A model generated the notes under the pieces. The model did not search any database. It was not told the DNA's origin and saw nothing but the letters and a program-made list of their open reading frames with translations. This document shows, in pieces, positions 17,242-25,260 of a DNA stretch of 64,000 nucleotides (the first letter of the stretch is position 1; each line of letters starts with the position of its first letter). Both the position numbers and the translations under genes were made by a program. The stretch is from Actinophytocola sp044466355 (GTDB lineage Bacteria; Actinomycetota; Actinomycetes; Mycobacteriales; Pseudonocardiaceae). The stretch is from the NCBI RefSeq assembly GCF_044466355.1, contig NZ_JBITMQ010000009.1, positions 1 through 64,000 of the forward strand, read 5' to 3'.

Positions 17242-17284
17242 CGACGAGGGCCGCACCCCGTACTTCGGAGTGCGGCCCTCGTCG
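17242..17284. terminator. Terminator hairpin after the M28 peptidase
   Basis: CGACGAGGGCCGCAC and GTGCGGCCCTCGTCG form a perfect 15-bp stem with a 13-base loop, starting 10 bases past the peptidase stop. Confidence 0.85.
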
Positions 17285-17294
17285 GGTTCCGGTA

Positions 17295-18842
17295 CTAGAT
17301 GAGGACGCCGTGGTGGTCGTCCGGGGCCGCCGTCGCGACCGAGGTGGCCGCGGTGCGGGCCGCGGCCGCGCGGGTCTTGGCGCGGGTCGCGCGCGGCGGG
17401 ACGCCGTTGATGTCCTCCGTCGAGATCGCGTACGAGCCCAGTACGAAGGCGATGGCGTCCGAGTTGCGGTCCAGCGCCACCCGGTCGACGTTGCCCAGGT
17501 TGTCGCAGGCCTGGTGGTAGCACTGGTCGAAGGCCTCGCCCGCGATGCCGCCCCACTTGTCGGCCTGGGCCTCGGTCTTCACCATCTCGGCGCCGGTGAA
17601 CAGGCCGCCCGCCGGGATGCCGTTGAGGATGAACTCGCCGTAGTCCGAGCGGCCGTCGAAGTCGCGGCCCTCGACCTCGATGCCGGTGTACTCGAAGTAG
17701 TCGACGAACGCCTGCTCGATCTGCGCCGAGCCGTACGGGCCGGGGCCGGCGCCGACACCGTCGGAGTCGTCACCGTCGAAGGTGAAGTAGCCGGCGTTCG
17801 GGGAGCCGATCATGTCGAAGTTCAGGTACAACGCGATGTTCAGCTGCTCCTCGAAGTCGAGGTTCTGCACGTAGTACTCCGACCCGACCAGGCCGAGCTC
17901 CTCCGCGCTCCACCACGCGAACCGCACGGCGTTGTTGACCCTCGGCGAACTGCCGAGCTTCAGCGCGGTCTCCAGCAGCGCCGCGGAACCGGTGGCGTTG
18001 TCGTTGATGCCCGGGCCGACGGCGACGCTGTCGAGGTGCGCACCTGCCATGACGACGTTGTTGTGCCGGCCCGTCTGGGTCTCCGCGATCACGTTGTACG
18101 AGACGCGGTCCTCCATGAAGCCCTGCAGGTCGATGGTGACCGCGGCACCGTTCTGCGTGGCCAGCTCCGCGCCCTGCGCGGCCGTGAGACCACCCGCCGG
18201 CGCGCTGCCCGGCACCGGCGCGCCCAGCGTGCCGTTCAGGGTGCCCGCCGCGTTGTTGTACACGAGGACCGCGACGGCACCGGCCTCACCGGCCGCCAGC
18301 GCCTTCGCACCGAACGTGCACGCACCGCGGCTGACCAGCGCGACCTTGCCCTCGGCGCCCGCGTAGTCGGCCGCCTCGCAGCCCGGTGTCGCGTCCGACG
18401 GCACCACGTGCAGCGTGCTCGTGACGCCGCCTGCCGGCGTCGACTCGCTGTAGCTCATGCGGATGACGGGCATGTCCGTGCCGGCCACGGTGAGCGACGC
18501 ACCGCGGGTCTCGTCGTACACGAACGGGAACTCCTGCCGCTCGACCGTGTACCCCGCCGCTTCGAGCTTCGTGGCGATGTACTCGGCCGACGCCTCGTGC
18601 CCCGCGGTACCGGCCGCGCGGTTGCCGTCGTTGCGGTCGGCGAGCCGCTGCATGGCGATCAGGTGGCGGTTGGTGTTCGCCACGTCGACCTTCTTGACCA
18701 GCTGACGGGCCAGCGCGGGCCCGTCCGGGATCGGGGACGCGGCACGGGGGGCAGCCGCCGCGGGGATGGCCGCGAGGCCGACGCTGGTGGCGGCCGCGAG
18801 TAGCGCGACCCCGGTGCGGAATGTCGTCTTGCGGGACGGCAT
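17295..18842 (-). CDS. Secreted M28-family zinc aminopeptidase with PA domain
   Basis: A 515-residue exported peptidase related to Streptomyces aminopeptidase S. A Sec signal covers residues 1-31 (ends PAAAAPRA). A protease-associated insert spans about 130-245 (CEAADYAGAEGKVALVSRG, FGAKALAAGEAGAVAVLVYN). The M28 catalytic domain shows the zinc ligands and general base in AGAHLDSV and GINDNATG (about 262-275), SAEELGLVGS (about 314), NFDMIGS and a late CYHQACD. A short Ala-rich tail follows. AGAGGAA precedes the ATG. It probably releases N-terminal residues from peptides for nutrition. It is divergent from the quinone oxidoreductase. Confidence 0.92.
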   Translation of the reverse strand: MPSRKTTFRTGVALLAAATSVGLAAIPAAAAPRAASPIPDGPALARQLVKKVDVANTNRHLIAMQRLADRNDGNRAAGTAGHEASAEYIATKLEAAGYTVERQEFPFVYDETRGASLTVAGTDMPVIRMSYSESTPAGGVTSTLHVVPSDATPGCEAADYAGAEGKVALVSRGACTFGAKALAAGEAGAVAVLVYNNAAGTLNGTLGAPVPGSAPAGGLTAAQGAELATQNGAAVTIDLQGFMEDRVSYNVIAETQTGRHNNVVMAGAHLDSVAVGPGINDNATGSAALLETALKLGSSPRVNNAVRFAWWSAEELGLVGSEYYVQNLDFEEQLNIALYLNFDMIGSPNAGYFTFDGDDSDGVGAGPGPYGSAQIEQAFVDYFEYTGIEVEGRDFDGRSDYGEFILNGIPAGGLFTGAEMVKTEAQADKWGGIAGEAFDQCYHQACDNLGNVDRVALDRNSDAIAFVLGSYAISTEDINGVPPRATRAKTRAAAARTAATSVATAAPDDHHGVLI

Positions 18843-18992
18843 GGAACGTTCCTCTCGTCTACGGCTCAGGCGCCGGTGCCTGGATCGTCCCGATCTCGAT
18901 CGCCGCGCCCGGCGTGCGCAGCTTTGTCGGGAACTCCGTACTGGTCAAGACCCGCACACGGACTGTTATGCGCCGCGGATTACCGTTTCTCC

Positions 18993-19976
18993 ATGCACGC
19001 GATCACGATCACGCGACCGGGTGGTCCGGAAGTTCTGGCCTGGACGGAGCAACCGGATCCGCAGCCCGGACCAGGCGAGGTTGTGCTGGATGTCGCCGCC
19101 GCCGCCGTCAACCGCGCCGACCTGCTGCAGCGCCAGGGCAACTACGCGCCGCCGCGCGGCGTCACCGACGTGCCGGGTCTGGAGTGCGCGGGCACGGTCG
19201 CCGCGCTCGGCGAGGACGTCACCGGCTTCGCGGTCGGCGAGGAGGTGTGCGCGCTGCTGGCCGGCGGCGGTTACGCGACCAAGGTCGTGGTGCCAGCCGG
19301 TCAGGTCATGCCGCTTCCCTCCACTGTGGACGTGGTGACCGCGGCGGGGCTGCCCGAGGTCGCGGCCACCGTGTGGTCCAACGTGGTCATGCTCGCCGGT
19401 CTCGCGGCAGGCGAGACGCTGCTGGTGCACGGCGGCGCGAGCGGCATCGGCACCCACGCCATCCAGATCGCCAAGGCGCTCGGCGCGCGGGTCGCGGTGA
19501 CCGCCGGCTCGGCCGAGCGGCTGGCGCGGTGCGCGGAGCTGGGCGCGGACATCCTGGTGAACTACCGCGAGCAGGACTTCGTCGAGGCGGTCCGGGACGC
19601 GACGGAGGGCCGTGGCGCGGACGTCGTGCTCGACAACATGGGCGCGAAGTACCTGCCGCGCAACGTGGACGTGCTCGCGCGGCTCGGCAGGCTCGTCGTG
19701 ATCGGCATGCAGGGCGGGGTCAAGGGCGAGCTGAACATCGGCAAGCTGCTGGCGAAGAACGGCACGGTCACCGCGACGTCGCTGCGGTACCGGCCGGTCG
19801 CCGAGAAGACCGCGATCTGCCGTGAGGTGACCGAGAAGGTGTGGCCGCTCGTCGAGGCGGGTGAGGTCCGGCCGATCACGCACGAGGTGCTGCCGGTCGA
19901 GCAGGCCGCCGAGGCGCACCGCAAGCTCGAGGAGGGCGGCGTGCTCGGCAAGCTGCTGCTGAGGATGCCTAGCTGA
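18993..19976 (+). CDS. NAD(P)H quinone oxidoreductase (zinc-free MDR family)
   Basis: A 327-residue medium-chain reductase of the quinone oxidoreductase/PIG3 type. It has the N-terminal GroES-like fold (MHAITITRPGGPEVL, VNRADLLQRQGNY) and the Rossmann nucleotide motif LVHGGASGIGTHAIQIAK. It lacks the catalytic and structural zinc cysteines. It should reduce quinones or enones with NADPH. The ATG has no obvious ribosome site, so a leaderless transcript is possible. Its 3' end overlaps the convergent aminotransferase by 8 bp. The order oxidoreductase / aminotransferase / bpa matches M. tuberculosis Rv3777-Rv3778c-Rv3780. Confidence 0.88.
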   Translation: MHAITITRPGGPEVLAWTEQPDPQPGPGEVVLDVAAAAVNRADLLQRQGNYAPPRGVTDVPGLECAGTVAALGEDVTGFAVGEEVCALLAGGGYATKVVVPAGQVMPLPSTVDVVTAAGLPEVAATVWSNVVMLAGLAAGETLLVHGGASGIGTHAIQIAKALGARVAVTAGSAERLARCAELGADILVNYREQDFVEAVRDATEGRGADVVLDNMGAKYLPRNVDVLARLGRLVVIGMQGGVKGELNIGKLLAKNGTVTATSLRYRPVAEKTAICREVTEKVWPLVEAGEVRPITHEVLPVEQAAEAHRKLEEGGVLGKLLLRMPS

Positions 19977-21177
19977 TCGACGTCAGCGCGGCGACGGCCT
20001 CGACGAGCGCGTCGATCTCGGCCGACGTCGTGTAGTGCGCGAGGCCGATGCGGACCGCGCCGCCGACCTCGGCCACACCCAGCGCGGCGAACACGCCGCT
20101 CGGCACGTCGTCGGAGAACGCGCAGATGCCGCGGTCGGCCAGGTGTGCGACCGCGGTGGACGCCTTGACGTCGGCGACCGTGAACGCCAGCGCGGGGACG
20201 CGGCGCATGGCGTCGCCGATGACCGTCACGTACAGCAGGCCGCGCAGCTCGGAGATCAGCTTGCCGAGCATGCCGGCCTGGTAGGACTTCGCGGAACCGA
20301 TCGAGGTCTGCAGCCGGTCGCGGCGGCTGCCGGTCGCGGCGTCGTCGAGGCTCGCGAGGTAGTCGACGGACGCGACGAGGCCTGCGAGCAGCGGATACGC
20401 GTGCTGTCCCAGCTCCATGCGGCCCGGCCCGGTCTGGTTCGGGCCCAGCGCCGACGCGGGCAGCCGGTCCAGCAGCGACGGGTCGGCGAACGCGAGCGCG
20501 CCCACCGCGGGCCCGCCCCACGCGGTCGCGTTCACGGCGATCACGTCGGCGCCCAGCGCCTTGATGTCCAGGGGCACGAACGGGGCGGCGGAGGACGCGT
20601 CCACGACGACCAGCGACCCCGTCTCGCGGGCGAGCGCGGTGATCTTGTCGAGGTCCGGCCGGGTGCCGACGACACCGGACGCGGCGGTCACGGCCACGAC
20701 CTTCGTGCGGTGCGTGATCAGGCTTTCGTACTGCCAGGCGGGCAGTTCGCACGTCTCGATGTCGATCTCGGCCCACCGCACGGTCGCACCGGCCCGCTGC
20801 GCGACCCGCAGCCACGGCGCGATGTTCTGCTGGTGGTCGAGGCGGGACAGCGCCACCTCGTCACCGATGACCCAGCCGCCGCCGACGGCCTCGGCGAGCC
20901 GCTGCAGCAGCACGGCCGGGTTGGGGCCGAGCACGACGCCTGCCGGGTCGCAGCCGACGAGGTCGGCGATGGCGCGGCGGGCGGCGTCGACGATGGCCTC
21001 CGCGCGCTGGGACGCCGGGAACACTCCGCCCGGCCCGGACACCGGCGCGCGTAGTGCGGTGGAGACGGCCGTGGCGACCTGCTCGGGCACCTGCATGCCT
21101 GCCGGGGCGTCCAGGTGGATCCAGCCATCACCCAACGCGGGAAACCAACCCCGAATCGCAGCGACGTCGAACGCCAT
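19969..21177 (-). CDS. Class V aminotransferase-like protein lacking the PLP lysine motif
   Basis: A 402-residue fold-type I protein of the cysteine desulfurase-like (Rv3778c) group. The N-terminus (MAFDVAAIRGWFPAL, then HLDAPAGMQVP), the VVAVTAASGVVGT strand and the VVDASS aspartate are all in register with SufS/NifS proteins. At the position of the Schiff-base lysine, where relatives read SxHKxxGP, this protein reads NATAWGGP. The usual lysine is therefore missing, and normal PLP aminotransferase chemistry is doubtful. It converges on the oxidoreductase and is divergent from bpa with ~70 bp between. Confidence 0.85.
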   Translation of the reverse strand: MAFDVAAIRGWFPALGDGWIHLDAPAGMQVPEQVATAVSTALRAPVSGPGGVFPASQRAEAIVDAARRAIADLVGCDPAGVVLGPNPAVLLQRLAEAVGGGWVIGDEVALSRLDHQQNIAPWLRVAQRAGATVRWAEIDIETCELPAWQYESLITHRTKVVAVTAASGVVGTRPDLDKITALARETGSLVVVDASSAAPFVPLDIKALGADVIAVNATAWGGPAVGALAFADPSLLDRLPASALGPNQTGPGRMELGQHAYPLLAGLVASVDYLASLDDAATGSRRDRLQTSIGSAKSYQAGMLGKLISELRGLLYVTVIGDAMRRVPALAFTVADVKASTAVAHLADRGICAFSDDVPSGVFAALGVAEVGGAVRIGLAHYTTSAEIDALVEAVAALTSIS

Positions 21178-21247
21178 GGCTCAACACCGTACGGAGGCGC
21201 GCGGGGCCGTCGTTTGCGGGGTCGCGAAGACGGCTACCCTCGGACCC

Positions 21248-21787
21248 GTGCAGATGAACCCTGGCCAGGAGAACGAGCAGCCGCAGCACGTGGTCGTGAT
21301 GGGCCCGGACGGCGCCCCGGTCGGTGCCGCCTCGCTGAAGGACGGCGAGAACACCGAGCAGGTCGGCGACATGGTCGAGCAGCCCGCCAAGGTCATGCGC
21401 ATCGGCACGATGATCAAGCAGCTCCTGGAGGAGGTGCGGGCGGCACCGCTGGACGAGGCGTCACGCAATCGTTTGCGGGAGATCCACAAGCGGTCCATCG
21501 CCGAGCTGGAGGACGGGCTCGCGCCCGAGCTCCGCGAGGAGCTGGAGCGGCTGTCGCTGCCCTTCACCGAGGAGAACACGCCGTCGGACGCCGAGCTGCG
21601 GATCGCGCAGGCCCAGCTCGTCGGCTGGCTGGAGGGCCTGTTCCACGGGATCCAGACGGCGCTGTTCGCGCAGCAGATGGCGGCGCGGGTGCAACTGGAG
21701 CAGATGCGGCGCGGACTGCCCCCGGGCGCCGGTGGCGGCGAGATGCCGGACGCGCCGGGCATTCGCGGCACCGGGCAGTACCTGTAG
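21248..21787 (+). CDS. bpa: Bacterial proteasome activator Bpa
   Basis: A 179-residue ring-forming, ATP-independent activator of the 20S proteasome (PafE). The helical core is strongly conserved: VEQPAKVMRIGTMIKQLLEE, RAAPLDEASRNRLREIH, ELEDGLAPELREEL, then SDAELRIAQAQLVGWLEGLF and AQQMAARVQLEQM. The C-terminus ends in GQYL, the motif that docks into proteasome alpha-ring pockets and opens the gate. The first ~45 residues are variable. The GTG at 21248 is used, with an ATG two codons later as alternative. It serves degradation of unfolded proteins. Proteasome subunit genes are outside the window. Confidence 0.95.
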   Translation: MQMNPGQENEQPQHVVVMGPDGAPVGAASLKDGENTEQVGDMVEQPAKVMRIGTMIKQLLEEVRAAPLDEASRNRLREIHKRSIAELEDGLAPELREELERLSLPFTEENTPSDAELRIAQAQLVGWLEGLFHGIQTALFAQQMAARVQLEQMRRGLPPGAGGGEMPDAPGIRGTGQYL

Positions 21788-21912
21788 CAGGCCGGGCACC
21801 AGCCCCGTGCAGACCGGGCGCAAGCCCACAAAGACGGCCTGCCTACCGTCCCCGCGATCAGCCCGTCCGGCAAGGACACCACCCCGCGCACGACAGCACC
21901 CAAACCCCCCGC

Positions 21913-22056
21913 TGACCAGCGAAAACAAGCCCCCAGTACGTAACCTCAACCCCCACCCGATCCCGGGGGCCACCCGCCATGCCAGTCTACCGGTACCCAC
22001 CGACAGAACCAGGGCGCGAGCGGTCAGCTGTGGACAACCAACCCACCTGTGGACAA
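21913..22056. repeat. Intergenic repeat copy 1 with two DnaA-box words
   Basis: This stretch aligns with 24148-24292. From 21932 to 22056 the alignment has no gap. The first 54 bases (ending GCCAG) differ at one position, a middle ~30 bases are diverged, and GCGAGCGGTCAGCTGTGGACAAC-like sequence is again shared. Two copies of TGTGGACAA (22029-22037 and 22048-22056), the complement of the actinobacterial DnaA box TTGTCCACA, are 19 bp apart start to start. It sits between bpa and ogt. Confidence 0.8.
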
Positions 22057-22064
22057 CTCCGGGC

Positions 22065-22550
22065 CTACAGCAGGACCGGGGTGCCTTTTTCGAACGCGAG
22101 CAGGTAGCGCTTGCGGGGCAGGCCGCCGCCGTAGCCGGTGAGGTTGCCCGTCGAGCCGATGACGCGGTGACACGGGACGATGATGCTGATCGGGTTCTTG
22201 CCGTTCGCGAGACCGACCGCGCGGGCCGCCGACGGCCGGCCGAGGCGCTCGGCCAGTTCGCCGTACGTGGTGGTCTCGCCGTACGGGATCTTCGTCAGCT
22301 CTGTCCACACGAGACTCTGGAACTCCGTGCCGTGCATGGCGAACGGTACGTCGAACTCCGTCAGGTCGCCCTCGAAGTACGCGATCAGCTGCTCGATCAC
22401 ATCATGCGAGTTGCGGTCGTCGCGCGGTCCGAAGATCTCCTCCGCCGGGCGGTGCCGCTGCTCGTCCATGTACAGGCCGCACAGGACTCCGTCGCTCGCC
22501 ACGAGCGTGAGCGGGCCGACGGGACTGTCCATGACGGTGTGCGTGCGCAT
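22065..22550 (-). CDS. ogt: Methylated-DNA-protein-cysteine methyltransferase (Ogt/MGMT)
   Basis: A 161-residue suicide repair enzyme that removes alkyl groups from O6-methylguanine. The active-site motif IIVPCHRVIGS supplies the acceptor Cys, preceded by PYGETTTYGELAERLGRP and AARAVGLANGKNP (helix-turn-helix and Asn hinge). A ribonuclease-like N-terminal domain occupies about 1-75. The length is normal for the family. GGTGG lies before the ATG at 22550. It is divergent from the PEP-mutase-like gene. No Ada regulator is adjacent. Confidence 0.93.
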   Translation of the reverse strand: MRTHTVMDSPVGPLTLVASDGVLCGLYMDEQRHRPAEEIFGPRDDRNSHDVIEQLIAYFEGDLTEFDVPFAMHGTEFQSLVWTELTKIPYGETTTYGELAERLGRPSAARAVGLANGKNPISIIVPCHRVIGSTGNLTGYGGGLPRKRYLLAFEKGTPVLL

Positions 22551-22661
22551 GGGACCACCGTGCCCGCTCGCGTGCGTGGTCGCTGGCCGTTTTCGGACAT
22601 CGACGTGGTCGTGTCCGAAAACGGCCGGAACCGCGGCGGGCGTGCTGGTGGGGTACGTGTC

Positions 22662-23402
22662 ATGACCTTTCGTGAACGCCATTTGACCGGTGCGCCCCTC
22701 GTCCTCCCCAACGCCTGGGACGCCGCCAGCGCGCGGCTCGTCGAGCGGGCCGGCGCCGAGGCCGTCGCCACGACCAGCGCCGGGGTCGCGTGGAGTCTCG
22801 GCGTGCCGGACGGGGACCGGCTCGGTGTGGACGACGCCGTGGCCGCGGTCGCGCGGATCGTGCGTGCGGTCGACGTGCCGGTGACCGCCGATGTCGAGAG
22901 CGGCTACGGCGACGTGGCCGGGACGGTGCGGCGGATGCGGGACGCGGGCGTCGTGGGGATCAGCATCGAGGACGGGACGGTCGCGGCGCCGGAGCGGATC
23001 GCGGCGGCCAGGGCGGCGGGCGGGGACCTGTTCGTGAACGCGCGGATCGACACGTTCCTGCTCGCGGTCGGCGGGGTGGACGAGACGGTCGCGCGGGCGA
23101 AGGCGTACGTGGACGCGGGCGCGGACGGGGTGTTCGTGCCGGGCGTGCACGACCCGGACGTGATCGCGGAACTGGTGTCGCGGATCCCGGCGCCGGTGAA
23201 CGTGATGGCCGGGCCTGGCGCACCGCCGGTGGCGGCGCTCGCCGAGTTGGGGGTGCGGCGGGTGAGCGTCGGGCCCGCGCACGCGGTGGCGGCGTACTCG
23301 CTCGTCGCGGCGGCCGCGGCGGAAATCCTGGGCGACGGGACGTACGACAAATCGGACGCCGCGCTGACGTTCGGTGACCTGAACACCTCTTTCGCTCACT
23401 GA
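22662..23402 (+). CDS. Isocitrate lyase / PEP mutase superfamily protein
   Basis: A 246-residue TIM-barrel enzyme of the PEP mutase/ICL superfamily. It shows LVLPNAWDAASARLVE, the Mg-binding ADVESGYGD, GISIEDGT, and NARIDTFL, followed by KAYVDAGADGVFVPG. The KKCGH loop of true isocitrate lyase is absent. Members of this short subfamily cleave or form C-C or C-P bonds in 2-oxo acids, and the substrate here is unknown. The start is the only ATG in register with the family. A strong hairpin follows the stop. Confidence 0.85.
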   Translation: MTFRERHLTGAPLVLPNAWDAASARLVERAGAEAVATTSAGVAWSLGVPDGDRLGVDDAVAAVARIVRAVDVPVTADVESGYGDVAGTVRRMRDAGVVGISIEDGTVAAPERIAAARAAGGDLFVNARIDTFLLAVGGVDETVARAKAYVDAGADGVFVPGVHDPDVIAELVSRIPAPVNVMAGPGAPPVAALAELGVRRVSVGPAHAVAAYSLVAAAAAEILGDGTYDKSDAALTFGDLNTSFAH

Positions 23403-23416
23403 CCGAAGTTCTCTAA

Positions 23417-23458
23417 TAAAACCGGCCGGTCGGTATTGACATACCGGCCGGTTGGTTT
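23417..23458 (+). terminator. Terminator hairpin after the PEP-mutase-like gene
   Basis: AACCGGCCGGT and ACCGGCCGGTT (23420-23430 with 23443-23453) pair perfectly, flanked by AAA on the left and GGTTTTG on the right. It is one of the few hairpins here with a T-rich tail. Confidence 0.8.
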
Positions 23459-23623
23459 TGTAATTGTGATGTACGACACGACGTACGGACCAGGTCAGGA
23501 GGGGCGTCGCGGCGCATTTCCCGGTTGCGCATTCCATGCCGATTCCAGTGGCGGTCGTCCGCGCCGTGAAAGCCTGAGTGCGTGCCGGTTTCACCCGGTG
23601 CGACATAAAAAACGGGGAACATC

Positions 23624-24118
23624 ATGACAATCTCGATCACGAACCGGCCGGCGCCGGCGTGGCTACGAGAACTCGCCCACGGCCGCGCCGAATACGAAGA
23701 GTTACTCGGGTGGCCGGTCTCTGTACAGGTGGGCAACAGACTGCTCATCGTGGCGATCGGTCAGACCGTCGAGGCGGTGACGATGCCCGTGGGCCTGGGC
23801 AGGCGTGTGCAGGCCCAGCTGGCGATAGCGATGCAGTCGGGCCCCGTCACGACCAACCCGGAGGGCGGGCGGTGGACCTTCCTGACGCAGCCGGTCGACC
23901 GGCTGCGCGCGAACACCACGGCCGACCTGTCCCACATGGGGGTGACGGTGGCGCCGCGCGGCAGTTACGTGGTGGTCCCGGCGAGCCCCACGCTGACGAC
24001 GGGGCTGGTGTGGCGGTGGATCGAACGGCCGGCACCGGCGCGGGTGCTGCCGCCCGCGTACGCCGTGATCGCGGTGGCCAGGCGGCTCGCGGGATCCGAC
24101 CACCTGCAGGCCGCGTGA
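23624..24118 (+). CDS. Uncharacterised actinobacterial protein
   Basis: A 164-residue soluble protein. It has an alternating strand/helix pattern around LLGWPVSVQVGNRLLIVAIG, VTMPVGLGRRVQAQLAIAM, GRWTFLTQP and VTVAPRGSYVVVPA. Proteins of this look are frequent in Pseudonocardiaceae; the GWPV...P..R pattern faintly recalls bifunctional primase/polymerase N-terminal domains. That likeness is too weak to assign a function. GGGGAA precedes the ATG. It is followed directly by the second copy of the DnaA-box repeat. Confidence 0.7.
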   Translation: MTISITNRPAPAWLRELAHGRAEYEELLGWPVSVQVGNRLLIVAIGQTVEAVTMPVGLGRRVQAQLAIAMQSGPVTTNPEGGRWTFLTQPVDRLRANTTADLSHMGVTVAPRGSYVVVPASPTLTTGLVWRWIERPAPARVLPPAYAVIAVARRLAGSDHLQAA

Positions 24119-24147
24119 CCAGCCCAACCGGACACCGACAACCACGA

Positions 24148-24292
24148 TGACCTGCGAAAACATCGCGCCCAGTACGTAACCTCAACCCCCACCCGATCCC
24201 GGGGGCCACCCGCCTTGCCAGCGTACCGGTGGGGGGTGACGTTCTGGGGGTGCGAGCGGTCAGCTGTGGACAACCGGGGCGGTTGTGGACAA
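24148..24292. repeat. Intergenic repeat copy 2 with two DnaA-box words
   Basis: This is the partner of the repeat at 21913, offset by exactly 2236 bp over the gapless part. TGTGGACAA occurs at 24265-24273 and 24284-24292, again 19 bp apart, so both boxes and their spacing are conserved while the sequence between them (CCGGGGCGGT against CCAACCCACC) is not. That pattern points to selection on the boxes. Confidence 0.8.
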
Positions 24293-24367
24293 CTGGGGGC
24301 CCAGGCGCGGGCACCGGCTGTTCCGGGTGACGTGGTGGCACCCTGGTGAACGGTCCTGTCCGTTTTG

Positions 24368-24403
24368 GGAGGTGGCGGTCGTTTTGGGGCGGCCGCCACC
24401 TCC
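24368..24403 (+). terminator. Perfect 11-bp hairpin
   Basis: GGAGGTGGCGG and CCGCCACCTCC enclose a 14-base loop that includes GTTTTGGGG. It lies 125 bp before the acidic-protein ATG, so it may be a leader structure rather than a terminator. Confidence 0.45.
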
Positions 24404-24528
24404 TTCCCGTGTGCCGGAACAATCCTTCGTCGGGCGGTGGGCAAACCTGGCAGACTCCGGGCGGAACCGCCGCGGCGGCTCGTGCATCTACGTTCCGAGA
24501 TCCTGACCAGAGGCCCCCGGGGGAGTAC

Positions 24529-25260
24529 ATGTCCGACATCGAGTACAGCTTCGGCACCGGAGAGAGCGCGCCGAACGTCCACCACTCGGAGGCGAACGTC
24601 GACGTGGACGGTGACGGTGTCGCCGACGGCGTCGCGCTGGACTTCGACGGCGACGGGCGTGTCGACGACGTCATGTGGGACTCCGACGGTGACGGGGTCG
24701 CCGACACCGCGCTGCTCGACATGGACGACGACGGGGTCGCCGAGGACGCCTACAGCGACCCGTCAGGCCAGGGCACCTGGAACGAGCACGGTCAGGGCGG
24801 CGCCGCCCAGCCCGCCACCGAGGAGCCCGCGCCCGAGCCGCAGCCGTCGCCGGGGCCCGCCGACACCGACGACGTGCCGGACCAGTCCGACCCGGCCGAC
24901 CCCACCGACACCGGCGAGACCGAGGACCCCGGCAGCGACACCGGCGAGGGCGACGACACCGACAACGGGTACGAGCCCTACGGCGACGACGAGGACAACG
25001 CGGGCAGCGGTGAGACGCCCGAGGCCGTTCCCGCGCCGGACGGCAGCGAAGAGGACCCGGGTAGCGACGAGGACGCGGGCAGCGACACCGACGTGCCCAT
25101 GCCGGACGGCGAGGACGAGGGCAGCACCGACGGTTCCTCCGACTACGAACCGCACGAGGACGAGGACGGCGACGCGACGGGCCTGTTCGACACCCTCGAA
25201 GACGCCCCCGACGTCGACCGCGACTCGATCAGCGAGTGGTACGACGACATGATGACCTAG
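24529..25260 (+). CDS. Extremely acidic protein with EF-hand/TSP3-like calcium repeats
   Basis: A 243-residue protein, very rich in Asp and Glu. Residues 25-75 carry four tandem motifs of the DVDGDGVADG / DFDGDGRVDD / DSDGDGVADT / DMDDDGVAED type, matching calcium-binding loops of thrombospondin type 3 and EF-hand-like proteins. The remaining ~165 residues are disordered Asp/Glu/Gly/Pro/Ser sequence. No signal peptide or membrane segment is seen, so location is uncertain. GGGGGAG precedes the ATG. A calcium or cation buffer is possible but inferred. The stop overlaps the convergent membrane gene by 4 bp. Confidence 0.8.
   Translation: MSDIEYSFGTGESAPNVHHSEANVDVDGDGVADGVALDFDGDGRVDDVMWDSDGDGVADTALLDMDDDGVAEDAYSDPSGQGTWNEHGQGGAAQPATEEPAPEPQPSPGPADTDDVPDQSDPADPTDTGETEDPGSDTGEGDDTDNGYEPYGDDEDNAGSGETPEAVPAPDGSEEDPGSDEDAGSDTDVPMPDGEDEGSTDGSSDYEPHEDEDGDATGLFDTLEDAPDVDRDSISEWYDDMMT

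Larger units (their letters stand above)
24119..24528. other. Intergenic region holding repeat copy 2 and a hairpin
   Basis: These 410 bp hold the second intergenic repeat (24148-24292), a perfect 11-bp hairpin (24368-24403) and presumably the promoter of the acidic-protein gene. No additional gene is supported. Confidence 0.6.

Noticed and set aside
22662..23402. True isocitrate lyase
   Set aside because: The KKCGH catalytic loop is absent and the protein is about half the usual length; it belongs to the PEP-mutase-like branch.
21913..24292. Chromosome origin of replication suggested by four DnaA boxes
   Set aside because: No dnaA, dnaN, recF, gyrB, parA/B or rpmH gene is nearby, no AT-rich unwinding region is seen, and only two box pairs occur.
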